NCBI GenBank assembly: GCA_963975935.1
Contig: CAXBIQ010000011.1
Location: forward strand, 38,545-102,544
DNA length: 64,000 bases
Source of the DNA: Planktosalinus sp963975935
GTDB lineage: Bacteria; Bacteroidota; Bacteroidia; Flavobacteriales; Flavobacteriaceae
Reading direction: 5' to 3'
A program made the translations under genes and the position numbers. Below the pieces are notes generated by a model that saw only the letters and a list, made by a program, of their open reading frames with translations, searched no databases and was not told the DNA's origin. Positions 1 to 7,707 of the stretch are shown here, piece after piece; position 1 is the first letter of the stretch; every line of letters starts with the position of its first letter.

Positions 1-354
1 AAAACGGTTCTCTTCACCGTTTTGTGTAATATTTTGAGTGATTTCAAAAGCGCTTACGTCAATTAAAGTCAAATTACTCATACCACTTTGAAAAATATTG
101 ATTAAGCTGTTGCGGGCCTGTACATCAATTTGCGCATCATTATTTTCGCCAACTTGATTGATAAAAACTGAACTGCCGGAAGTAGTTTGTGAGGCAGCTT
201 GTTGGTTTTGGGAAGCTATAAAGGAAAGTGCAGAAGCATTTGATTGAAAACTTTCAATTTCAGGTTCTGATTGTTCTGAAAAAGTTTGTGCATCTGCAGT
301 CACAAGTATACAAAAAAGTGCCAGAACAGTTGATATATATTTTAAAGTTTTCAT
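1..354 (-). CDS. Minor curlin-like secreted protein (partial, C-terminus beyond window)
   Basis: The reading frame is open from an ATG at 354 to the left edge (118 codons, no stop). It starts with a signal peptide (MKTLKYISTVLALF, then a probable cut after ADAQ), followed by a Gln/Ser-rich stretch and then curlin-style strands such as FINQVGENNDAQIDVQ, with the Gln and Asn spacing of curlin repeats. The strands are less regular than in the two large curlin genes upstream, which is what one sees in CsgB-like nucleators or minor subunits; that role is inference. It is the third gene of a co-directional set (3218 to 1) but is separated from its neighbour by a strong terminator at 438-470, so it may have its own promoter. 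Secretion and assembly genes (csgE/F/G type), if present, should lie to the left. Confidence 0.72.
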   Translation of the reverse strand, partial: MKTLKYISTVLALFCILVTADAQTFSEQSEPEIESFQSNASALSFIASQNQQAASQTTSGSSVFINQVGENNDAQIDVQARNSLINIFQSGMSNLTLIDVSAFEITQNITQNGEENRF

Positions 355-437
355 AGTTTTTTGAATTTTGATATGTCTTAATACTATATAAATGTACGAA
401 AAACTAGGCCTATACGCTACATCTTTTTTAAAAAATA

Positions 438-470
438 GATATAAGAGTAGGTTTTAGCTACTCTTATATC
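438..470 (-). terminator. Intrinsic terminator after the large curlin gene
   Basis: A perfect 13-bp stem (438-450 pairing with 458-470) with a 7-nt loop lies about 50 bases past the stop of the 484-residue curlin gene. On the minus strand it is followed by an AT-rich, T-rich tract. It also has a T-run on the plus side, but no plus-strand gene ends here. Confidence 0.8.
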
Positions 471-522
471 CTTTTTTGATTATCCTAAAGATATTAACCT
501 CATAGGTAATCACTATTAAAGT

Positions 523-1977
523 TTAGTTACTTTGAGTAACTACAGATGAGTTACCGTTTCCAACTTGGTTTACCAAACTATTATGGTTATTACCGGTTTG
601 AAGAACAGTACTGGTATTAAAGTTTCCAGTTTGATTTACTTCACTAATGTGCATAGTACCTGTCTGGATTACACCACTAATGTTGTTATTTCCACTTTGG
701 TTTACATCAGACCAGTTATCATTTCCAAACTGCTTTACATCACTAAAGTTAAAGTTACCGATTTGGTCTACTTCAGAATAGTTATCATTTCCTGATTGTA
801 AAACACTGCTGTTGTTTAAAACACCTTGTTGGTTAACATAACTTTCGTTGTCATTACCTATTTGCGCAACACCTGACATATTATTACTTCCATTTTGGAT
901 AACATCAGAATCATTGTCATCTCCTGTTTGGTTAACAAGTGAGCCATTTGCTGTTCCATCCTGGTCTACATCAGAGTCATTGCTATCTCCATTTTGTAAA
1001 ACAGAACTACCATTAAACTGGCCATTTTGGTTAACATCAGAATCGTTGTCATCACCTATTTGATTTACAAAAGAAAGATTTGCATTTCCATGTTGAAAAA
1101 CATAAGAATAGTTATCATTACCATCCTGATTGACAGTACTGTTATGGTTAGTACCCAAATATCCTTGGAATACATCAGACTCATTGTCGTCACCGGTTTG
1201 TGTAACAGAACTGGTACTTCCTGTTCCATACTGGTCAACATAAGAATCGTTGTCATTACCATCTTGTATAACATCACTTATGTGATTGTCACCATCCTGC
1301 CATACAAAGGACTCGTTATCGTCTCCTGTTTGTAAAACATCACTATCATTGTTATCACTCGAAGGCAACATTGCAAAAGATGGGCTTTGCCAAACAGTTG
1401 ACTGGTTGTCATTTCCAAGCTGGTCAACATCTGAGATATTGCTATCCCCAATTTGTTCTACATAAGAATCGTTAGAATCCCCATGTTGTAAAACTTCAGA
1501 GATGTTGTTGTCACCTTGCTGATCTACTATACTGGTGTGATTATCCCCATTGTAACCTTGCAATACTATTGACGAGTTGTTATCTCCGGTTTGATCAACA
1601 TCACTGTCGTTGTTGTCACCCCATTGGTCTACATAAGAATAATTGTCATTACCAGTTTGATCTACTTCAGAGTCGTTGTCATCACCGTCTTGCCATACAA
1701 AAGAATAGTTGTCATTACCTGTTTGGGTAACATCACTTTCATTGTTATTACTGGCAGGACCTTGTAATACTTGAGACTCATTTTCATCGCCGGTTTGTGT
1801 TACTTCAGAATCATTGTTGTCACCTTCCTGGTCAACATCTGAATCGTTCATAAACCCGGTTTGTGTTACAGCAGAAGTGTTTCCACTACCTGTCTGATCT
1901 ACAGTACTGGTATTTGACTGAGCAAAACCAGTTGCAGTAAAAATCAGTGCTGCTACACTTAAGATTATTTTTTTCAT
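523..1977 (-). CDS. Giant acidic curlin-repeat amyloid subunit (CsgA-like, 41 strand units)
   Basis: Secreted 484-residue protein: signal peptide at residues 1-20 (MKKIILSVAALIFTATGFAQ), then nothing but curlin-type units. I count 41 units of about 11 residues with the pattern N-x-S-x-V-x-Q-x-G-x-x. E. coli CsgA has five 22-residue repeats (ten strands), so this is about four times longer. Inward positions (Ser, Val, Gln, Asn) are nearly invariant; outward positions are strongly acidic (NDSDVDQ) or aromatic (NYSYVDQ). Four units carry longer loops (units 5, 11, 16 and 22). By family knowledge such proteins are exported unfolded and polymerise into extracellular amyloid used in biofilm and adhesion. 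It follows a paralogue (2067-3218) and precedes a minor curlin-like gene. There are no cysteines. The leader before the ATG resembles that of the paralogue. Confidence 0.93.
   Translation of the reverse strand: MKKIILSVAALIFTATGFAQSNTSTVDQTGSGNTSAVTQTGFMNDSDVDQEGDNNDSEVTQTGDENESQVLQGPASNNNESDVTQTGNDNYSFVWQDGDDNDSEVDQTGNDNYSYVDQWGDNNDSDVDQTGDNNSSIVLQGYNGDNHTSIVDQQGDNNISEVLQHGDSNDSYVEQIGDSNISDVDQLGNDNQSTVWQSPSFAMLPSSDNNDSDVLQTGDDNESFVWQDGDNHISDVIQDGNDNDSYVDQYGTGSTSSVTQTGDDNESDVFQGYLGTNHNSTVNQDGNDNYSYVFQHGNANLSFVNQIGDDNDSDVNQNGQFNGSSVLQNGDSNDSDVDQDGTANGSLVNQTGDDNDSDVIQNGSNNMSGVAQIGNDNESYVNQQGVLNNSSVLQSGNDNYSEVDQIGNFNFSDVKQFGNDNWSDVNQSGNNNISGVIQTGTMHISEVNQTGNFNTSTVLQTGNNHNSLVNQVGNGNSSVVTQSN
1015..1782 (-). 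repeat. Block duplication of 11 curlin units inside the large curlin gene
   Basis: Residues 66-190 (units 5-15) and 191-321 (units 16-26) align in register. Unit 5 (QGPASNN loop) matches unit 16 (QSPSFAMLPSSDN loop). Unit 7 (SFVWQDGDD) matches unit 18 (SFVWQDGDN). Unit 9 (SYVDQWG) matches 20 (SYVDQYG). Unit 11 (QGYNG) matches 22 (QGYLG). Unit 13 (VLQHG) matches 24 (VFQHG). The boundary lies near base 1407. Confidence 0.75.
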
Positions 1978-2017
1978 AATTGAAATTTAGAATTGGTTAA
2001 TAATAATATTGTTTTAA

Positions 2018-2043
2018 AAGCTGCCTGAAAATTCAGGCAGCTT
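2018..2043 (-). terminator. Intrinsic terminator between the two curlin genes
   Basis: An 11-bp perfect stem (2018-2028 with 2033-2043) with a 4-nt loop sits about 24 bases after the stop of the 383-residue curlin gene. On the minus strand it is followed by a T-rich tract. It implies that the two large curlin genes are at least partly separate transcription units. Confidence 0.82.
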
Positions 2044-2066
2044 ATTAAATTTAAACAATATCAATA

Positions 2067-3218
2067 TTAGTTGTTTTGAGAAACAACTGAACCATTGTTA
2101 TTTCCAACCTGGTTTACCCAGCTGTTGTGGGTAGTACCATTTTGAGTAACTAAACTTACGTTGTCGTTACCAGTTTGTAAAACAAGACTTATGTTGTCGT
2201 TACCAGTTTGAAAGACATCACTTATGTTGCAATCACCAACTTGGTATGTTTGACTATCATTGTCATCTCCTGTTTGAGTAGCTGCTGCATGATTTTTATC
2301 ACCTTGTTGGTTGTTGTGTGCATAGTTCTCATTTCCAAACTGACCAATGTAAGCATTGTTGTCATCTCCAACCTGATAGTTACCCCACAAACCACTATTA
2401 GCCATGTTGTCGTTACCCACCTGCTCAATTGCAGCTGTGTTCCAATTTCCAAATTGACCTGTACCGGAATTGTTGTCGTTACCTATAGAAGAGCTAGAAG
2501 CGATATTTCCGTCACCCTGTTGAAGAATACCCCAAACGTATATTCCGGGAGGGGTTCCACCACCTCCAAGGATTCCACCACCACCAAGGTTGCGATCACC
2601 CTCTTGAACAGATGTAGCAGAGTTACCATCACCATTCTGAGTTGTTAAAAACTGGTTGTCTTCACCTGTTTGAAAAGTGGTTGCAAAGTTCCAGTTACCT
2701 GTTTGTTCGATAACAGCATCGTTGAAATTTCCAATTTGACGGATACCAAAATTACCACTGTTCGCAATGTTTCCATCACCTTCCTGGTCAATTTCTGCAT
2801 AGTTTTCATCACCTTCCTGACTGGTTCCTGCATTGTTCCAGTTACCTACAGATGTGGTTGTTGAATAGTTTTCATCACCTATTTGGCGAGTACCCCAAAT
2901 CAATGAAGCTCCACCACCTAGGTTTCCATTTCCGTTCTGTAATACATCAGAATCGTTGTCAGTACCATTTTGAGTCACATGGTAATCATTATGGTTACCC
3001 AATTGATCCAAGTCAGAATCATTAGTTGTACCTGTCTGTTCGACTTCAGCATCATTATAGTCTCCATCTTGGAAAACATCTGATACATTCATCAATCCGG
3101 TTTGAGTAACGTCTGAAACGTTACCGTTACCTAATTGCTCGACATCACTGTCATTTGATTGCGCAAAACCTGTTGCTGCAAAAATTAGCGCTGCTACGCT
3201 TAAAACTACTTTTTTCAT
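2067..3218 (-). CDS. Second giant curlin-repeat protein (30 strand units, Gly-rich loops)
   Basis: Secreted 383-residue paralogue of the downstream curlin. The signal peptide (MKKVVLSVAALIFAATGFAQ) is nearly identical. I count 30 units, mostly 11 residues. The first 7 and last 6 units follow the acidic N-x-S-x-V-x-Q pattern, while units 8-24 are more Ala/Thr-rich (for example NFATTFQTGED, NHAAATQTGDD) and include two Gly-rich bulges (residues 99-116 and 210-237, the latter with GGGG and TPPG) and two smaller bulges (units 12 and 21). A single cysteine occurs in unit 25 (VGDC). The protein probably co-assembles with or caps the other curlin, or is an alternative subunit; which one cannot be told from sequence. 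It is first in the minus-strand curlin set and lies behind a long gene-free spacer that should hold its control region. Confidence 0.92.
   Translation of the reverse strand: MKKVVLSVAALIFAATGFAQSNDSDVEQLGNGNVSDVTQTGLMNVSDVFQDGDYNDAEVEQTGTTNDSDLDQLGNHNDYHVTQNGTDNDSDVLQNGNGNLGGGASLIWGTRQIGDENYSTTTSVGNWNNAGTSQEGDENYAEIDQEGDGNIANSGNFGIRQIGNFNDAVIEQTGNWNFATTFQTGEDNQFLTTQNGDGNSATSVQEGDRNLGGGGILGGGGTPPGIYVWGILQQGDGNIASSSSIGNDNNSGTGQFGNWNTAAIEQVGNDNMANSGLWGNYQVGDDNNAYIGQFGNENYAHNNQQGDKNHAAATQTGDDNDSQTYQVGDCNISDVFQTGNDNISLVLQTGNDNVSLVTQNGTTHNSWVNQVGNNNGSVVSQNN
2229..2924 (-). repeat. Block duplication of 9 curlin units inside the second curlin gene
   Basis: Units 8-16 (residues 99-209) and 17-25 (residues 210-330) align in order: a Gly-rich bulge beginning NLGGG, then a Ser/Thr unit lacking the usual Gln (NYSTTTSVG / NIASSSSIG), then NNAGTSQ / NNSGTGQ, then two units later a 16-residue bulged unit (NIANSGNFGIRQ / NMANSGLWGNYQ). 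The two kinds of bulge therefore recur with the same nine-unit spacing. Confidence 0.75.
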
Positions 3219-3419
3219 AATAAAAAAATTTAAAATTGGTTAATAAATATATTAATGGTTAATAAATAAAACTCAAATTAAAAAACCATAAGAATAACTT
3301 ATGGCTTTTGTATTATGTACAAATAAAGATTTCATTTCCATTATTATTTAAATTGGATTGAATCACCAGCTGCAACTGTGAATTATTAACTTTATATGTA
3401 TAGTTTATAATCATTTTTT

Positions 3420-3447
3420 TCTTCTATATATCGTCTTCTATATATCG
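3420..3447. repeat. Perfect 14-bp tandem repeat upstream of curlin genes
   Basis: The unit TCTTCTATATATCG occurs twice back to back (3420-3433 and 3434-3447), about 200 bases upstream of the first curlin start codon. The location suggests a regulator binding site or replication slippage; neither can be decided here. Confidence 0.6.
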
Positions 3448-3861
3448 CATCCACTTATAAAAGCAAGTTGATATTGTTTAATATGCATCAAAAAATTGAC
3501 ACATCAGTTTATTTGTAAATTGGGGATTGAGATTAAATACTTTTTTATGTATCTGCACTCATTAAGTGGGGAAGCAATTTTTCAATTACAATGTAAACTT
3601 ACACAAACATTTCTCTTAAAAAAAACAAAAAAAATTCTTTTCGTCATGCTGTAAGAAAAAGTCGATGAACTGTAAGAAGTGAATTTGTTTTCTGATTTTT
3701 AAGGCTTTAGGTGTACGTGGATACACGTAGACTAAGCCCAGTTCAAGACTAAGTGTGGGTGATTTACGATTTGTAAGAATGACTATGGTTGAGTTTGCTT
3801 AAGCAAAACCCCTTATTTAGGAAAAGTTTAAGCCAATCCCTCACAAGAAAGTTTTAACAAA

Positions 3862-3890
3862 AAAACCACCGTGTATAATCCGGTGGTTTT
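3862..3890. terminator. Terminator-like hairpin in the long spacer
   Basis: A perfect 10-bp stem (AAAACCACCG at 3862-3871 with CGGTGGTTTT at 3881-3890) and a 9-nt loop, with A-runs and T-runs on both sides, give a bidirectional intrinsic terminator shape. No protein gene ends next to it, so it either marks the end of an unannotated transcript (small RNA) or is a relic. Confidence 0.6.
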
Positions 3891-4262
3891 AAAAAACAAA
3901 TGATACAGGGAATAGAATTATTTATTTAAAAAATCCTGAAAAGCAACTTAAATCTAAAAAAACTACTGAAAGAACCAAACATTACCCTTTATCTTAGATT
4001 GACATAAAGAATCATTCAGATTTTGAGTAAATCTATGTTTATGACCTGATACTTTAAAAGGAAAGAAGAAAAAATCGTTACAAAGTATATTAACCCCGAC
4101 AAATGGTCCGAATAGGGTGCTTGATTTGCTTTACTGCGCCGAATTTGTTACGTATAAATACGTAAGGAAAATAGTACCTAATATAGGTAAAAGTGAAGTA
4201 AAGTGAAAATATTAGAGAATTAAGTACAGGGTAATATGAAACTCCTCTCCTAAATATAAAAA

Positions 4263-4289
4263 CCCCATTCACGTAATTACGGAATGGGG
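4263..4289 (-). terminator. Intrinsic terminator of glutamine synthetase gene
   Basis: The stem CCCCATTC/GAATGGGG (4263-4270 with 4282-4289), whose interior is itself a palindrome (CGTAATTACG), is followed on the minus strand by GTTTTTAT. It lies 27 bases past the glutamine synthetase stop codon. Confidence 0.8.
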
Positions 4290-4315
4290 CTTATATAATA
4301 GGTATGATGTTTCTT

Positions 4316-6502
4316 TTACTTCGTAAACAACAATTCCCTGTATTTTGTCAAGGGCCATAGTTCATCGTCTACCAAAAGTTCCAGTTTGTCACAGTGGTAT
4401 CTTATAGTATCAAAATAAGGTTTCACTTTATCGCAGTAAGCTTTCGCAGCCTTTTCAGAATCTTCCAGACTGTTTGCTTTCTTTCTTTCTTCGGTCATTT
4501 CTGTGACTCCCTGGTTGATTTTTTCAATGTGCTCACTGATGGCTTCAATGATTTCGAGTTGTTGCTCGGCCATTTTTGTAAAGCCGCCTCCGTAAATTTC
4601 TTTCAATCCCCTCACATTGTTCACCACCACGCTTTGGTATTTAATAGCGGTAGGGATGACATGGTTGCGGGCAATATCTCCCAGTACACGGCTCTCGATC
4701 TGGATGCGCTTGGTGTATTCTTCCACCTCTATTTCATAACGGGCTTTGGATTCCACTTCGCTCATAATACCCATTTCTTCAAAAAGGTCGATGGCTTTCT
4801 TTGAAATTTTCGCTTTAAGTGCTTCCGGAGTGGTTTTGTGGTTGCTCAGTTTTCTCTTTTTGGCTTCTTTTTCCCAGGCTTCACTATAGCCGTCTCCTTC
4901 AAATAAAATCTGCTTTGACTCTTTGATATACTCTCTGAGTACATTAAAAATAGCATCATCTTTTTTCATTTTTTTCCCTTTGATCAATGCATCGACAGCA
5001 GTTTTAAACTCTATAAGTTGTTTAGCAACAATGGTGTTTAAAACGGTCATGGGGTTGGCACAATTGGCTTTAGAGCCCACTGCCCTGAATTCCCATTTAT
5101 TCCCGGTGAAGGCAAAAGGGGATGTTCTGTTTCTGTCTGTGTTATCCAAAAGGATTTCAGGTATTTTACCTACTACGTTCAGTTTCAGGTCTGTTTTTTC
5201 TTCGGGTGAAAGTTTTCCCTTGGTAACGTTTTCAAGGTCATCAAGCACTTTTGTCAACTGCTCACCGATAAACACTGAAATAATGGCCGGAGGCGCTTCA
5301 TTGGCACCCAGACGGTGATCGTTACTTGCACTTGCAATACTGGCTCTTATAAGCTCTTCATTATCATTAACCGCTTTGATGGTATTGATAAAGAAGGTTA
5401 AAAACTGAAGGTTGCTCATCGGTGTGCTACCCGGGCCTAATAAATTGACTCCTGTATTGGTTGCCAGTGACCAATTGTTGTGCTTTCCTGAACCGTTTAC
5501 GCCTTTAAAAGGCTTTTCGTGAAACAGTACCACAAAGTTATGGCGCTCAGCCACTTTTGCCATAAGGTCCATCAACAAGGAGTTGTGGTCAACCGCCAGG
5601 TTGCTTTCTTCAAAAATGGGTGCGAGTTCAAACTGGTTTGGAGCTACCTCATTATGACGTGTTTTTACGGGTATACCCAGGAGCATGCATTCTTTCTCCA
5701 TATCGCGCATAAAATTCAAGACACGGGAGGGTATGGAACCAAAATAATGGTCTTCCAGTTGTTGCCCTTTGGCTGATGTATGTCCCAGCAATGTCCTTCC
5801 AGTCATCATCAAATCAGGTCGGGAAGTAGCCAGTGCCGAATCTATTAAAAAGTATTCCTGTTCCCAGCCCAGGGTAGCCTGTACTTTGGTAACGTTTTTG
5901 TCAAAATATTTTGCTACTGCAGTTGCCGCTTCATCAATTGCGGAAAGTGCTTTTAAAAGGGGTGTCTTATAATCAAGGGCTTCTCCTGTATAGGAAACAA
6001 ATACGGTAGGGATACATAATGTAGTACCGATGATAAACGCCGGGGACGTGGGGTCCCAGGCCGTGTATCCACGGGCTTCAAAAGTGTTTCTGATACCGCC
6101 ACTTGGGAAGCTGGAAGCATCGGGTTCTTGTTGTACCAGCTGGCCACCACCAAATTTTTCAATAGACAACCCATCAGATGTGGTTTCAAAAAAAGCATCA
6201 TGCTTTTCAGCAGTGGCACCCGTCAAAGGCTGAAACCAGTGTGTATAATGTGTCACTCCCTTTGTAATGGCCCATTCCTTCATTCCTGTTGATATGTGAT
6301 CTGCCAGTTCTCTCGGGATCTTGGATCCAAATTCTGTGGCATTCATTACCGCCTTATAGGCTTCTTTGGTAAGGTACTGTCGCATGGCGTGCTCGTTAAA
6401 AACAAGATTCCCAAAAAGGGAAGAACGTCTTTCCTTATCTTCAACAATTATCGGTTTTCTGTTTAGGGTTTCTGAAATGGCTCGGAAGCGAAGTGTGGAC
6501 AT
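4316..6502 (-). CDS. glnN: Glutamine synthetase, type III
   Basis: Forms glutamine from glutamate, ammonia and ATP in the cytoplasm. The 728-residue product has the length of class III enzymes (about 725 residues), far longer than class I or II. Visible hallmarks are EVAPNQFELAPIFEESN (substrate and metal region), GSGKHNNWSLAT, NDHRLGANEAPPAIIS, and DRNRTSPFAFTGNKWEFRA near the nucleotide and glutamate sites; the C-terminal third is helical, as in the family. I chose the ATG at 6502 (MSTLRFRAIS), not the upstream ATG at 6550, because a -7 box (TAGTTTTG on the minus strand, 6529-6536) lies between them and family members start with this stretch. It is monocistronic: it has its own terminator downstream, and the gene upstream ends 107 bases before the chosen start. 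Confidence 0.97.
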   Translation of the reverse strand: MSTLRFRAISETLNRKPIIVEDKERRSSLFGNLVFNEHAMRQYLTKEAYKAVMNATEFGSKIPRELADHISTGMKEWAITKGVTHYTHWFQPLTGATAEKHDAFFETTSDGLSIEKFGGGQLVQQEPDASSFPSGGIRNTFEARGYTAWDPTSPAFIIGTTLCIPTVFVSYTGEALDYKTPLLKALSAIDEAATAVAKYFDKNVTKVQATLGWEQEYFLIDSALATSRPDLMMTGRTLLGHTSAKGQQLEDHYFGSIPSRVLNFMRDMEKECMLLGIPVKTRHNEVAPNQFELAPIFEESNLAVDHNSLLMDLMAKVAERHNFVVLFHEKPFKGVNGSGKHNNWSLATNTGVNLLGPGSTPMSNLQFLTFFINTIKAVNDNEELIRASIASASNDHRLGANEAPPAIISVFIGEQLTKVLDDLENVTKGKLSPEEKTDLKLNVVGKIPEILLDNTDRNRTSPFAFTGNKWEFRAVGSKANCANPMTVLNTIVAKQLIEFKTAVDALIKGKKMKKDDAIFNVLREYIKESKQILFEGDGYSEAWEKEAKKRKLSNHKTTPEALKAKISKKAIDLFEEMGIMSEVESKARYEIEVEEYTKRIQIESRVLGDIARNHVIPTAIKYQSVVVNNVRGLKEIYGGGFTKMAEQQLEIIEAISEHIEKINQGVTEMTEERKKANSLEDSEKAAKAYCDKVKPYFDTIRYHCDKLELLVDDELWPLTKYRELLFTK

Positions 6503-6528
6503 AGAGATATTTTTTTGGTTTGACAAGG

Positions 6529-6536
6529 CAAAACTA
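6529..6536 (-). promoter_or_regulatory. Probable -7 promoter element for glnN
   Basis: TAGTTTTG on the minus strand matches the Bacteroidota -7 consensus TAnnTTTG and lies 27 bases before the chosen ATG. A TTTG at 6552-6555 is the best -33 candidate but gives a short spacing of 15. Confidence 0.5.
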
Positions 6537-6560
6537 CAATAAATATCCAAACAAATGAAT

Positions 6561-6638
6561 ACACCCCCTTATTTTTTATTGTTAAACTTAATATAACACA
6601 TATTTATAAAGGCATACCCCTATTTTTTTAGGGGGTGT
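6561..6638. repeat. Inverted repeat between glnN and the exchanger gene
   Basis: ACACCCCCT (6561-6569) is the exact reverse complement of AGGGGGTGT (6630-6638). A smaller hairpin, CCCCTA/TAGGGG (6617-6622 with 6629-6634), shares the right arm. It may be the 3' stem of the exchanger transcript, although it lacks a clean T-run, or an upstream element of glnN. Confidence 0.4.
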
Positions 6639-6656
6639 AGTGTTATAAATATTTTT

Positions 6657-7610
6657 TTACCCAAAAAGAGTGAGGGCTATAAAAGTTAGATAGGATATAA
6701 ATATGACCAATCCTTTAGTCCTGTTGAAAATAAGTTTCCTAGGAAGAAAAGCAAGCGGAATCAACACAACCGCAAATCCAAGCATCCAAAAAATATCATT
6801 TGTCAACACTTCCTGACTCTGAACCGTAATTGGGTGAATGAGAGCTGTAATACCAAGCACCGAGCCAATATTAAATACGTTTGACCCAATTAAGTTTCCA
6901 AAGGAAATTGCCTTTTCCTTTTTTACAGCAGCTATCACTGAAGCAGCAAGCTCAGGAACACTGGTTCCCACAGCAATCATTGTTACTGCAATCACCCGTT
7001 CACTCACACCCATTAATGTTGCTAAGTCTACAGCGCCTTTAACCAATAGTTCAGAACCTCCCCAAAGGGCTGATCCTCCAATTATCAACCAAAGAAATAT
7101 CTTTACATAAGAAATACCTTTTAATGAATCACCAGCTACCACCTCATCAACTTCTACTTTTGATTTTCTCTTTGACTGCCTGATCAAAAAGAACAGATAG
7201 AACACCATCGCTATTATAAAGCCAATCCCTTCTGTTGCAGAAAGCACATTGTCATTCAATAGAAACAAGTAGAGTACTATGGAAAAGAGCATCATTACCG
7301 GCCAATTGTATTTGTAAAAATCCCTGTCCACTACGATAGGCGAAATGATTGCCGTGATTCCCAACACCAAGCCGATGTTTGCGATATTGGACCCAATCAC
7401 ATTTCCCAGGGAAATATCAGAAAACCCCTTTAGTGCAGCCTGTAAACTCACAATCAATTCGGGCAGGGAGGTGGCAAACGAAACAACCGTTAAACCTATT
7501 ACCATTTTAGAAAGCTTTAATTTAAAAGACAGCCCAACAGCTGCCCTCACTAAGTACTCACCACCCAGAACCAATAAGGCTAAGCCAATAAGAATATAAA
7601 TGACACTCAT
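6657..7610 (-). CDS. Calcium/sodium antiporter (CaxA/YrbG-type)
   Basis: 317-residue inner-membrane protein with about ten hydrophobic segments in two inverted halves. Each half carries the alpha-repeat signature of the Ca2+:cation antiporter superfamily: VVSFATSLPELIVSL and GNVIGSNIANIGLVLG in the first, and AVGTSVPELAASV and GNLIGSNVFNIGSVLG in the second. The acidic residues in the PEL motifs and the GSN/FN motifs are those that coordinate the cation. Expected activity is Na+- or K+-coupled Ca2+ export; the true ion is not settled by sequence. The ATG at 7610 is well placed, with a near-consensus -7 box (TATCTTCG, minus strand, 7625-7632) just upstream. It lies between rho (upstream) and glnN (downstream), and an intrinsic terminator separates it from rho. 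Confidence 0.92.
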   Translation of the reverse strand: MSVIYILIGLALLVLGGEYLVRAAVGLSFKLKLSKMVIGLTVVSFATSLPELIVSLQAALKGFSDISLGNVIGSNIANIGLVLGITAIISPIVVDRDFYKYNWPVMMLFSIVLYLFLLNDNVLSATEGIGFIIAMVFYLFFLIRQSKRKSKVEVDEVVAGDSLKGISYVKIFLWLIIGGSALWGGSELLVKGAVDLATLMGVSERVIAVTMIAVGTSVPELAASVIAAVKKEKAISFGNLIGSNVFNIGSVLGITALIHPITVQSQEVLTNDIFWMLGFAVVLIPLAFLPRKLIFNRTKGLVIFISYLTFIALTLFG

Positions 7611-7653
7611 CTAATTTTTTTTTGCGAAGATACATAAACTGAAGGCACATAAA

Positions 7654-7680
7654 AAAAGTCCTGAGCAAATCAGGACTTTT
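7654..7680 (-). terminator. Intrinsic terminator of rho
   Basis: An 11-bp perfect stem (AAAAGTCCTGA at 7654-7664 with TCAGGACTTTT at 7670-7680) and a 5-nt loop are followed by a T-run on the minus strand, 27 bases after the rho stop. Confidence 0.88.
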
Positions 7681-7707
7681 AAATTTATATGCTTGAAAAA
7701 AGTTTTA

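Larger units (their letters stand above)
3219..4315. other. Gene-free 1.1 kb spacer upstream of the curlin genes
   Basis: I find no convincing coding region here. The contents are: a 5' leader (TTATTAACCAATTTTAAA on the minus strand, near 3227-3244) that resembles the leader of the downstream curlin gene; a short hairpin at 3286-3304 (7-bp stem); a 14-bp perfect tandem repeat at 3420-3447; three copies of TGTAAGAA (3650, 3671 and 3772), the first two 21 bases apart; a small hairpin (TACGTG/CACGTA, 3714-3729); a terminator-like stem at 3862-3890; and the glnN terminator at 4263-4289. This is the natural place for curlin transcription control; a small RNA cannot be excluded. Confidence 0.5.

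Noticed and set aside
565..1335. Open frames on the plus strand and in a second minus frame across the curlin gene
   Set aside because: They arise from the regular repeat composition of the coding strand, which keeps stops out of other frames; their translations are low-complexity and have no family resemblance.
523..3218. Possible CRISPR-like or satellite repeat array
   Set aside because: The periodic sequence is protein-coding with an 11-codon period and signal peptides; there are no constant repeats with unique spacers.
3794..3807. 14-bp palindrome TTTGCTTAAGCAAA in the long spacer
   Set aside because: It is a single short site without a T-run or a partner and is expected by chance in AT-rich DNA.
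4090..4272. 60-codon frame upstream of the curlin genes
   Set aside because: It overlaps the glnN terminator stem, has an aromatic-rich, unprotein-like composition and no promoter.
6503..6550. 16-residue N-terminal extension of glutamine synthetase
   Set aside because: The -7 box of glnN lies within it and the family start fits the inner ATG.
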